From contig NZ_JAEFCD010000001.1 of NCBI RefSeq assembly GCF_016405965.1, forward strand, positions 371,573 through 435,572: 64,000 nt of DNA, written 5' to 3'. Under the pieces are notes generated by a model, which was not told where the DNA came from, ran no database searches, and saw only the letters and a program-made list of their open reading frames with translations. Below, piece after piece: positions 1 to 9,000 of the stretch; the stretch's first letter is position 1, and each line of letters starts with the position of its first letter. The translations under genes and the position numbers were made by a program. The stretch comes from Alteromonas sp. IB21. Its GTDB lineage: Bacteria > Pseudomonadota > Gammaproteobacteria > Enterobacterales > Alteromonadaceae.

Positions 1-349
1 TTGATATCGACACAGCGAGCAGCTCACTCGGTAACCAGATGCCCCCCGCTTCAAGAACGCGTGTCACCGAAGCCAGTAAAGACTGCGTCGCTAGCGCATG
101 ACAATATGCTCTAGTGCCCAACATTAATGCCGTTTGCATTTCTACCCGATCATACTTGTAAGTGAGTAAGGCTATATTGTCGACTTTCTGCTTAGCGCCA
201 ATGAGCTGTTGCCGCCAGTTCTCATTGCTTGCCAATATCCATATACAATCAGTTTGATCACACGTTAGTTGATCAACCCGCCTATAGCTGGTCCACGAAT
301 ACTGGGTTAGCGCCCCTTGCAAATCTTTCTCGGCAATGAAATGCCTCAT
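1..349 (-). CDS. LuxR-family response regulator, N-terminal part (runs off the left edge)
   Basis: This open frame starts with an ATG at 349 and stays open for 116 codons to the window edge. The visible part looks like a receiver-type domain: an aliphatic strand, then a region resembling the C-terminal half of a receiver (ALMLGTRAYCHALAT followed by VTRVLEAGGIWLPSELL), the usual lead-in to a LuxR-type helix-turn-helix, which would lie outside the window. Where the phosphoacceptor Asp is expected the sequence reads CIWILAS, so the receiver is probably not phosphorylated in the normal way. The ATG abuts the TGA of the hlyD-like gene with no spacer, which suggests translational coupling. Similar regulators accompany LapA-type adhesin loci in other gammaproteobacteria (recalled, not searched). 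It most likely regulates the secretion operon or the adhesin gene. Confidence 0.7.
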   Translation of the reverse strand, partial: MRHFIAEKDLQGALTQYSWTSYRRVDQLTCDQTDCIWILASNENWRQQLIGAKQKVDNIALLTYKYDRVEMQTALMLGTRAYCHALATQSLLASVTRVLEAGGIWLPSELLAVSIS

Positions 350-1717
350 TCAACGCTCCCGCAGCGCAGAGGCTGTCACATTGAACAGAGGGGATAAGAT
401 ATAGTTAAGGACCGTTTTCTTTCCCGTCAGTATATCTACCTGTACGATCATTCCAGGCAGTATTTCTAACGCCTCATTCGCGATGCTTTTCTTCGTCTCA
501 AGCCTCACTAGGTAATAAGTTTCGTCTTTTTCGTTAGTGATGGCATCGGCACTGATGTGTTGAACTTCAGCAGACATACCACCATAAATAGTAAAGTCAT
601 AAGCACTAAACTTTAAGATAGCCTGCTGCCCTTCTCGTATAAACGCAATGTCTTTAGGCGAGACTTTTGCTTCAACAATAAGTTGATCATCTTGAGGAAC
701 GAGTTCCACTACCGCGCTGCCTGGTGTAATTACCCCGCCAACGGTATTGATGAGCAACCGCTGCACCGTACCATTGATTGGCGATCTCAGTGCAGCTTGT
801 GATACCACATCTTCTAAACTGGTTTGAGACTGCTGCAATGTAGCCATTTCAGCGGTGGCGTCGGTCAATGCTTGGTTCCATCTATTAACCAATTTAAGGC
901 GCGCTTCTTCCTTCTTAATAATTTCCTCTTCGATGGCGTTTAGTCCACGTTCAATCGCTACCTTGGACTTGGCGATGTTTCCTTCTAGTTCTACTATCTG
1001 ACGTTCTAAGCGAAGGATTTCAATCTCCGACACAGCACCTGATGCAAGTAATGGCTTGGTCACAGCGAGCTCTTTTTTTGAGAGGGATAACACGTTTTGA
1101 TACTGTGAAAGATTAGCTCGCTCTTCTTCCACATCTTGACGGCGTTGCATAATACGAGAATCGGATCCTGCAGCGACTTCATCAAGCTCAGCCAAATTAG
1201 AATTGTAGAGCTTTCGCTCGTTATCAACGACAGTTGGTGCCCGTTCGCGAAGCTCTCGATTAAACCGCAACACGTTGCCTTGGGTGAGCGCCGACAAGCG
1301 CTGCACTTTCGCAGCCAGCGCCGCAAACTGGGTTGTGTTTTCTTCAAGGCTTGACATAAAGCGGGTAGGATCCACCTTCAATAGCACTTGGCCAACTTTA
1401 ACCGCTTGTCCTTCTCGTACTAAAATTTCCTGTACGATACCACCGTCATAAGATTGAAGTACCTGTAGTTGCTGCGACGGTATGACTTTCCCATCGCCTT
1501 TTGCCACTTCATCAATCTCTGCAAAATACGACCATATCACCAAAAGTAACAAAACTAGCGTCACCAGATACAAGAGCCCACGGGCTTTCACAGGGGTTTG
1601 CATTATCCGTGACCATTCGGCTTCCAATACCCAATCCTGACCCGGAGGTGGCGCTAGCCAACCTCGCATTAATCGCTGCAACCAGTCTTTTTTGTCACCG
1701 CCACTATTAGAAATCAT
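350..1717 (-). CDS. Type I secretion membrane-fusion protein, HlyD/LapC family
   Basis: A 455-residue periplasmic adaptor that would connect the inner-membrane ABC transporter to the outer-membrane channel. A cytoplasmic N-terminus of about 45 residues precedes one transmembrane helix (about 47-66). Then comes the first half of a lipoyl-like barrel (GIVQEILVREGQAVKVGQVL), a long coiled-coil hairpin (about 120-300), the second lipoyl half (LRSPINGTVQRLLINTVGGV) and the conserved C-terminal block ILPGMIVQVDILTGKKTVL found in type I secretion adaptors. Length and order are normal for the family. The start overlaps the end of the upstream ABC transporter gene by 4 bases (ATGA), and its stop is contiguous with the next ATG, so all four leftward genes are probably co-transcribed. 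The cargo is inferred to be the giant adhesin encoded divergently at 6082. Confidence 0.93.
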   Translation of the reverse strand: MISNSGGDKKDWLQRLMRGWLAPPPGQDWVLEAEWSRIMQTPVKARGLLYLVTLVLLLLVIWSYFAEIDEVAKGDGKVIPSQQLQVLQSYDGGIVQEILVREGQAVKVGQVLLKVDPTRFMSSLEENTTQFAALAAKVQRLSALTQGNVLRFNRELRERAPTVVDNERKLYNSNLAELDEVAAGSDSRIMQRRQDVEEERANLSQYQNVLSLSKKELAVTKPLLASGAVSEIEILRLERQIVELEGNIAKSKVAIERGLNAIEEEIIKKEEARLKLVNRWNQALTDATAEMATLQQSQTSLEDVVSQAALRSPINGTVQRLLINTVGGVITPGSAVVELVPQDDQLIVEAKVSPKDIAFIREGQQAILKFSAYDFTIYGGMSAEVQHISADAITNEKDETYYLVRLETKKSIANEALEILPGMIVQVDILTGKKTVLNYILSPLFNVTASALRER

Positions 1718-3873
1718 GGCGCCCTCTTAAGCTTTTGACTTGGCTGTTTAAATTGAACAAGTACGTCTTCTTTTTTACCGTCAGCGATGACTTTTCCGTT
1801 CTCGATAACAATCACGCGCTCAACAAGATCTAGCAAGGTTGTTCGATGGGTATTGATGATGAGTGTTTTGCCCGCTGAGGCAGCTTTGATGGTTTCCTTC
1901 ATCTGCGCTTCGTTTGTTGAGTCCATGGCTGAGGTAGGTTCATCCATGATATATATCGCAGGGTCTCGCACTATGGCTCTGGCCATCGCTACTGCTTGTC
2001 GCTGACCTCCTGAGAGTAAGCTACCCCGCTCACCCACGTTTTGCTCTACCCCATTGGCATTACCGTTAACAAGCTTGGCCAAACCACACTGGGTCAGTAC
2101 CTCCCAAAAGTCACTTTCATCGATACGTAAATCTTCAGACATAATATTGTCTTTCAATGAACCGTAGAAAAGGCTGACGTCTTGCGGCACATAACCTATT
2201 TGTTTACGAAGTAGCGTGGGGTCGTATTGCTGAAGGTCGACGCCGTCCATGAGTAACTGACCCGATTCAGGACGGTAAAAGCCCATAAGCAGTTTATTCA
2301 GCGTTGATTTTCCGCATCCATTTTTGCCCAAAATCGCTACGTGCTCTCCTTGTTTAATCGAAAAGTTTACATCTTTGAGTGCAAGTACGGTTTCATCCGG
2401 ATATTTAAAGCATAGCTGACACGCATCTATATTCCCCTTGAGCACAATACTACTTTTTATCTGCTTATTACTGCCTGACTCACTCGGCAACGACATGATG
2501 TCGTCAAGGGCATTTTTTGCCGTCTCTGCGTGATGATATTGTGCCAATAGAGCCGCAGCCTGGGAGACCGGCCCCATGGCGCGGCTAGACAATAGGTAGG
2601 CAGCAATTAATCCACCTTGTGTGATCAAACCTTCAATGATCAGATATACACCAGTTAGAATGATTACAACGCCAACTGACTGCTGAACCCAAAGTGCCGC
2701 ATTGTTTACCGACATTGAAACCAGACGCAGCTTGGCATTAACTTTGGCAAGAAAGATAGTTTGCTTTTCCCACGCACTTTGGTTTCGGCTCTGGTAACCA
2801 AACGCTTTTATATCCTCTAAAGAAGTCACGCTTTCGGTAACGAGGGAGCTTTTTCGAGAGCTAATCTCCATCGACTCCTCTGAGAGGGAGCGCATTACGC
2901 GCTGTGCTTTCATGGCGTATAGGAAAAGCGCGGTGGCGCCAATAAGAATAGGAATGATCAAATAAAAATCGATCATAGCTATGATAACGACAAACAAGAG
3001 CCCGAAGGGTAAATCAACCAATGCCACTAGAGTTACAGAACCGAAAAACTGCCGAATACTCTCAAACGATTGCAGGCTGTTTATAAAGGAACCGCTTTTT
3101 GCTGGTCTGCTAGCCAAATGTATAGACAGGACTTTTTCCATAATTTTTGCAGATAGCGTGACATCCAGTCGGCTCGCTGCCAGCTCGACAAAATACTGCC
3201 GTAACATGCGCAATAAAAAATCTGCTGCGAGAACCAAAAGCACGCCGATAGCCAGCGCCCACAAAGTCTCTAGTGCCGCGTTTGGCACCACCCTGTCGTA
3301 CACATTCATCACAAAAAGAGGCAGGGCAATGGAAAGCAGGCTAATAAAAACAGAGGCTAATAGTACATCCCTATACAGCCCTTTTGCTGATTTGATAGAC
3401 GACCACAGCCAGTGCCCTACCGATGATTTGTCAATTTGAGCATTGGTCTCATGCGCATGCATTTCGGGTCGAGCAAATATTATGTACCCAGTATAACGGG
3501 CAGCGAGTTCACCTCTGGGAACCTCAACCACGGCGTCATCTAATTCTGGATACGAAACTCTTGCGTGGGAATGATTAATACCGTGAAGCACGCAGGCCTG
3601 CTTTTCATTTAATACTAAAACAGCGGGTAGTAGTGCGGTATTAATGTGGTCTAAATCCCGTTTAACTGTTCTGCTGGCCAGCCCCGCTCGCTTTGCCGCA
3701 CGTTCAAACCCTGTGGGCGATAGTTCACCGTGATCTAGAGGCAGCCCACTAAGCAGGCTGACTCTAGATACATCCAGGTGGTGCGCATGACAGATGGTAA
3801 TTAAGCAATCCATCAATACGCCTCCTTGCTGTTCCAGATAGGATATGTCGTCTACGACCTTCTTTTCCTTCAT
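1714..3873 (-). CDS. Type I secretion ABC transporter with C39-like N-terminal domain, LapB type
   Basis: A 719-residue permease-ATPase fusion. Residues 1-135 form a C39-peptidase-like domain. The DC pair at residues 22-23 sits at the position of the classical catalytic Cys, but the segment that should carry the catalytic His reads QACVLHGI with no His directly before the strand, so it is probably a docking rather than a proteolytic domain, as in LapB and HlyB transporters. Residues about 165-430 contain the six membrane helices. The ATPase domain (about 475-705) has an intact Walker A (GKNGCGKST), the signature LSGGQRQ, Walker B ending in IYIMDEPTSAMD, and a switch His in INTHR. It lies 16 bases downstream of the outer-membrane channel gene and overlaps hlyD by 4 bases. 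It should energise export of the adhesin with the other two components. Confidence 0.93.
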   Translation of the reverse strand: MKEKKVVDDISYLEQQGGVLMDCLITICHAHHLDVSRVSLLSGLPLDHGELSPTGFERAAKRAGLASRTVKRDLDHINTALLPAVLVLNEKQACVLHGINHSHARVSYPELDDAVVEVPRGELAARYTGYIIFARPEMHAHETNAQIDKSSVGHWLWSSIKSAKGLYRDVLLASVFISLLSIALPLFVMNVYDRVVPNAALETLWALAIGVLLVLAADFLLRMLRQYFVELAASRLDVTLSAKIMEKVLSIHLASRPAKSGSFINSLQSFESIRQFFGSVTLVALVDLPFGLLFVVIIAMIDFYLIIPILIGATALFLYAMKAQRVMRSLSEESMEISSRKSSLVTESVTSLEDIKAFGYQSRNQSAWEKQTIFLAKVNAKLRLVSMSVNNAALWVQQSVGVVIILTGVYLIIEGLITQGGLIAAYLLSSRAMGPVSQAAALLAQYHHAETAKNALDDIMSLPSESGSNKQIKSSIVLKGNIDACQLCFKYPDETVLALKDVNFSIKQGEHVAILGKNGCGKSTLNKLLMGFYRPESGQLLMDGVDLQQYDPTLLRKQIGYVPQDVSLFYGSLKDNIMSEDLRIDESDFWEVLTQCGLAKLVNGNANGVEQNVGERGSLLSGGQRQAVAMARAIVRDPAIYIMDEPTSAMDSTNEAQMKETIKAASAGKTLIINTHRTTLLDLVERVIVIENGKVIADGKKEDVLVQFKQPSQKLKRAP

Positions 3874-3889
3874 ATAGGCCTACATATCA

Positions 3890-5836
3890 CTATTCGTTAG
3901 AAGGAAGCTGGATAATAGCTGCTTCAATTCTGCGATTACGAGCGTTCGCCGCGTCTGATTCTTCATCAACCAGCGGACGACTCTCTCCGTATCCAACCGC
4001 AGTAATTCTTCTAGCTTCTATATTTGCGTTCGTCATCAGCAGCGACGCTACAGCTTTTGCTCTTCGTTCAGACAAGCGTTGGTTGTAGGCTGCATCCCCA
4101 TCTAAAGAGGCATGGCCGTGAATTATCACTCCTGAGCTTGAGTCGTTGTTTAGCGCTTCGATAACGTCTTGAAGCGAGTTCTCATATTCAGGCAAAACCT
4201 CGGTAGAATTAGACGCAAACTCAATATTGATCTTAAATGAATTAATTATCTTTGCATTATCGAGAGTAAAATCTGCAGCGCTTGATTCTGACCCTGTTTC
4301 AGGCTCTTTGGCTTCACAACCAAAGTCATCGACCATGGCACCTGGCGTAGAATCGGTGCAGTCGTCCCACAAATCCACAATGCCGTCGCCATCTGTGTCG
4401 CGCTTAAGAATATTAAGTTCATCTTCAAAGTTTGTACGAACGGCTGGACAAACGTAGTTAGGGTCGTAGCTTATTCTCTCTTCGGCTTTGTTCAGTACAT
4501 CAGGCACGCCATCTTTCGTAATTCCTAATGTTTGTGCCAAGCTACCCGAGGCCGCAAGCAGTCTTACACGCGCCTTTTCTAAGGTGTATTGTGCTTCTAA
4601 ATACGCGCGACTAGATTCGTAGTACTCGTTTTCAGAATCGAGTAAGTCTAATAGAGAACGTTCACCAATGGTAAACTGATCCATGTATGCAGACTTTACT
4701 CTGTCCGAAGACAGACGGTGGGCATTCAGAGAGGGTAGCTGCTCAGTAATATTAATAATGTCGTTATAAGCAATTTGTACCGTTTGTCTCATATCGATAC
4801 AGGCTTTGTCCCGCAGATCTTTTGCTAAGTCTACCTGCGATAATGCTTGTCGAATCGCTGCGCGGTCCGAGCCACCGTTATACAAATTATAAGAAAAGTT
4901 AACGCCTACACTGGCTTCAGTAATGGTGTTATTTAGCGCAGCTTGGTCTCGCGTTTGTGCGCCGTAACTAGCGGTTAAATTAACTTGTGGATGATACAGA
5001 CTTTTCGCACTGTCCACGGCGTAACGCTGGGCATCAATGTTGTAAATAGCAGCATTGAATTGGGGGTTGGTGCCGTAGGCGCTGGTGAGTAAGGTTTGAA
5101 TATCTGTAACACTTGCATCAACAAAAGCAGAGTTTAATGTTACCGGCTGCAAGTTATTCACAGGCTTCTCGCCCACCAACCGTAAAAACCGCGCGGTAAC
5201 ATCATGCAAATTAGACAGCTCGGTAAGCACATTAGACTCAGCAAGAGAAAGACGACCACTGATTTGCTCTAAGTCAGCTCTACGACCCACACCTGCTTCA
5301 ACACTCTCTTCAATTTGTTTAAACACGTCAACATGGGTTATCAGGTTTTCTTCTGCAAGTTTCAAAAGCTCTCGGAATAGCTGAACATCCATATAAGCGA
5401 GGGCGGTATCTAACGACTTCTGCTCAATTTCGTTCATTAGTTCGAAAAAGCGGACAACTTGCGCTTGCTTGAACCGCTTTACTTCGCTGCTTGTTAAAAA
5501 GCCGTCGTATAACATTTGGGTAAGCGTAATTTGCGCAGTATGGCCCATGTATTCGCGATCTAAACCGTAATTTCTATCGCTATACGCACTCGATGCCAAT
5601 ACATCTACTTGAGGGCGAAATCCGCCTCGCGCGATATCAACATCTGACATCGCTACTTGAAGTTGTCGCCAGCTGGCTTGCACTTCTGGGTTTTCATTAA
5701 CCACCTTGCGAACATAGTCTTCCAAATTGACTGACGAAGCATTAGTTCCATAGCTCTGCGCGACGGAAGTATTAGCAAGAACAGCGCCAACTGCACCAAT
5801 TACAATCTTGGTAAGCACTGAATCTATCAACTTCAT
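3890..5836 (-). CDS. TolC/LapE-type outer-membrane channel fused to an OmpA C-terminal domain
   Basis: A 648-residue protein with a signal peptide (residues 1-27, ending in SVAQS). Residues about 35-450 are a TolC-family outer-membrane efflux protein with two repeats of long helices and short beta-hairpins. A linker at about 478-510 has a thrombospondin type 3-like calcium motif (DTDGDGIVDLWDDC) with a nearby second Cys. Residues about 537-645 form an OmpA-family domain (INIEFASNSTEVLPEY, NQRLSERRAKAV, ARNRRIEAAI). LapE or AggA channels usually lack this domain, and in several genera a separate OmpA-like gene lies next door, so the fusion is unusual. At the peptidoglycan-contact loop GHTD is replaced by GHAS, which removes the usual Asp but keeps the Arg. 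It is the first gene of the leftward operon and faces the adhesin gene across a 245-bp intergenic region. Confidence 0.93.
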   Translation of the reverse strand: MKLIDSVLTKIVIGAVGAVLANTSVAQSYGTNASSVNLEDYVRKVVNENPEVQASWRQLQVAMSDVDIARGGFRPQVDVLASSAYSDRNYGLDREYMGHTAQITLTQMLYDGFLTSSEVKRFKQAQVVRFFELMNEIEQKSLDTALAYMDVQLFRELLKLAEENLITHVDVFKQIEESVEAGVGRRADLEQISGRLSLAESNVLTELSNLHDVTARFLRLVGEKPVNNLQPVTLNSAFVDASVTDIQTLLTSAYGTNPQFNAAIYNIDAQRYAVDSAKSLYHPQVNLTASYGAQTRDQAALNNTITEASVGVNFSYNLYNGGSDRAAIRQALSQVDLAKDLRDKACIDMRQTVQIAYNDIINITEQLPSLNAHRLSSDRVKSAYMDQFTIGERSLLDLLDSENEYYESSRAYLEAQYTLEKARVRLLAASGSLAQTLGITKDGVPDVLNKAEERISYDPNYVCPAVRTNFEDELNILKRDTDGDGIVDLWDDCTDSTPGAMVDDFGCEAKEPETGSESSAADFTLDNAKIINSFKINIEFASNSTEVLPEYENSLQDVIEALNNDSSSGVIIHGHASLDGDAAYNQRLSERRAKAVASLLMTNANIEARRITAVGYGESRPLVDEESDAANARNRRIEAAIIQLPSNE

Positions 5837-6081
5837 AAGGAAATCTCATCAAATAAGAACCGGCGCCATTTGCTTGGTTTCTTACTTATAAAAGTAGACG
5901 CTGTGCGTAATTCTGCAAACCTAGCATCCAATTAATAGACTAATTATTAACAAATTAGGGGTAACTACCTAGGCTTTATACCAAAGGATATGTACCACCC
6001 GTACTACGGTCCGGTAACGAGATAGAAAAGCCCTGCTACGCTTTATACATATCGTCAAAAATAATAAATTGAGAGAAGATC
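5837..6081. promoter_or_regulatory. Divergent promoter region between secretion operon and adhesin gene
   Basis: This 245-bp AT-rich spacer must hold the promoters of both divergent units. On the plus strand a TATACA hexamer at 6044-6049 lies 38 bases before the adhesin ATG but has no good -35 box. A ribosome-binding site GAGAGAAG (6071-6078) precedes the ATG at 6082. Leftward, TATAAG (complement of about 5886-5891) is a possible -10 element without a clear -35. An imperfect inverted repeat TTAATA-7-TATTAA near 5932-5950 could be an operator. The weak sigma-70 boxes fit a promoter that needs an activator, possibly the regulator at the left edge. This is inference from sequence only. Confidence 0.45.
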
Positions 6082-9000
6082 ATGGCTGAAGTAACCGTTG
6101 TAGAAGTAAATGGCGAAGCATCTTTAGTGCGTGGTGATACGGGTGAACTTGTCAACGTCACTGTAGGTATGACGGTGGCCGAAGGTAACGTATTAAACGT
6201 ATCTCCTGATGGATTTGTTACCGTAAGTGTAGATGGAGAATTTCGAACACTTCCAGCCGGACAAAGTGTTACTTTCCCGCTGCATTTAGATTTCACTGAA
6301 AAAAATTCCGACGATGAATTCGCCGTTTTTGACGAAAGTGTTGATGAACTTGCAGCATTACTTGATGGCGTAGAAAATATTGAAGGAAACGCTCAAGAGG
6401 GAGATGCCGATTTCCTTGATGTGCTTGCTGGTGAAGGCGATATTTTAGAATCGTTGGAAGCGACAGCCGCAGGTCTTGACGGAGGCGCAGGTTCCGATGG
6501 CGGTAGTAATTTTGTTCGCGTTGATCGCATAAATGAAGAAGTCGACCCAGTGGGTTTTCAGTTCGATCAAAGTGGAAATGGCAACAACGATGTTATGCCC
6601 GTCGATTTTTCTGGCACTGGTGAACAAGCACAAGATATTTCACTTACGCTAGATGCGATTGGCTTAACAAGCGACACCACACCAACACTATCAGGCATTA
6701 CTTCAGCAATTCCAGGAAGTACAGTCACACTAACCGTTACCGACAGTGCGGGAAACACTCAGGTTGTTACTGCTATTGTGCAAGATGACGGTACATTCAG
6801 CGTGGACGTACCAAATGCGTTGGCTGACGGTGAATTCACGGTAGATGCCACTGTGTTAGAACCTACTGGTAATACTGCAGATAGTTTTACCAACGGTGAA
6901 ATTGATGCTACCGCTCCAACAATCACCATTAATGCGCCGAGCTCTGACAACGACACCACGCCAACCCTTTCCGGTACCACCGATGCCACACCTGGCAGTA
7001 CAGTTACGCTAACCATTACCGATAGCGCGGGCAACACGCAAAGCGTGACTGCTATTGTGCAGGCCGATGGAACCTATAGCGCAGACGTACCAGCTGAATT
7101 AGCCGAAGGGGAGTTTACCGTTAACGCTAGTGTTACTGATGAGGCTGGCAATACCGCAACCGCTGACACAACAGGCGAGATTGATACCACTCCGCCTTCG
7201 ATCACTATCGACGCGCCAGCTTTGGATAACGACACCACGCCTACCCTTTCAGGTACCACCGATGCCACACCTGGCAGTACAGTTACGCTAAACATTACCG
7301 ATAGCGCGGGCAACACGCAAACGGTTACCGCCATTGTGCAGGCCGATGGAACCTATAGTGTAGATGTGCCCGAAGAACTGGCCGAAGGCGAGTTCACCGT
7401 TAATGCCAGCGTGACCGACGAGGCGGGCAATACCGCCACCGCCGATACCACAGGTGAAATTGATACCACAGCACCGTCGATCACTATCAACGAGCCAGCT
7501 TTGGATAACGACACCACGCCAACCCTTTCAGGTACCACCGATGCCACACCGGGCAGTACAGTAACGCTCACCATTACCGACAGCGCAGGTAACACGCAAA
7601 CGGTTACCGCTATTGTGCAGGCCGATGGAACCTATAGTATAGATGTGCCCGAAGAACTGGCCGAAGGCGAGTTTACCGTTAATGCCAGCGTGACCGACGA
7701 GGCGGGCAATACCGCAACCGCTGACACTATCGGCGTGATTGATACCACTGCCCCGTCGATCACTATCGACACCATAGCGACAGGTAACGACACCACGCAA
7801 ACCCTTTCAGGTACCACTGATGCCACACCGGGAAACACAGTTACGTTAACCATTACCGATAGCGCGGGCAACACGCAAACTGTAACTGCCACTGTGCAAG
7901 CAGACGGCACCTATAGCGTTGATGTACCCGCTGAATTAGCCGAAGGTGAATTTACCGTTAACGCCAGCGTGACTGATGAGGCTGGCAATACAGCAACCAC
8001 AGACACCACGGGCGTGATTGATACCACTGCACCTTCGATCACTATCGACACCATCGCGACAGGTAACGACACTACGCCTACTCTTTCAGGTACCACCGAT
8101 GCCACACCGGGCAGTACGGTTACGCTAACCATTACCGATAGCGCGGGCAATACGCAAACGGTTACCGCCATTGTGCAGGCCGATGGAACCTATAGTGTAG
8201 ATGTGCCCGAAGAACTGGCCGAAGGCGAGTTAACCGTTAATGCCAGCGTGACCGACGAGGCGGGCAATACCGAAACCGCTGACACCACGGGCGTGATTGA
8301 TACCACTGCACCTTCGATCACTATCGACACCATCGCGACAGGTAACGACACTACGCCTACTCTTTCCGGTACCACCGATGCCGCCCCTGGCAGTACAGTA
8401 ACGTTGACCATTACCGATAGTGCAGGCGTTACTCAAACCGTGACTGCCATTGTGCAAGCAGACGGCACCTATAGCGTTGACGTACCTGCTGAACTAGCTG
8501 AAGGTGAATTTACGGTTAACGCCAGCGTGACTGATGAAGCAGGCAATACGGCCAATGCTGACGCTCAGGTCGCAATTGACGTGACGGCGCCAAACATCTC
8601 ATTAAACGACCCAGGAATAAATGGCGATGCTACACCCACACTTTCGGGGTTAACGGATGCCGTGCCCGGAAGCACGATAGCCCTTACCGTTACCGATAGT
8701 GCAGGTGTTACTCAAACCTTCACTACCACCGTACTAGCCGATGGTACCTTTACCGTTGAAGTTCCAAATGCGGTGGCAGAGGGTACATACAGCGTAACTG
8801 CCGAGGTGACAGATGGTGCGGGTAACACAGCACAAGCAACAGCAAGCGGCGATTACGATTCTACGAGTCCTTCGACGACTGTAAATCAACCTGCGCCAAC
8901 GAACGATACTACGCCAAACGTTTCTGGTGAAACCGATGCCCCTCCAGGCAGTGAAGTCGTCATTGTTGTTACAGATAGCGAGGGTAACGAACAAACAATC

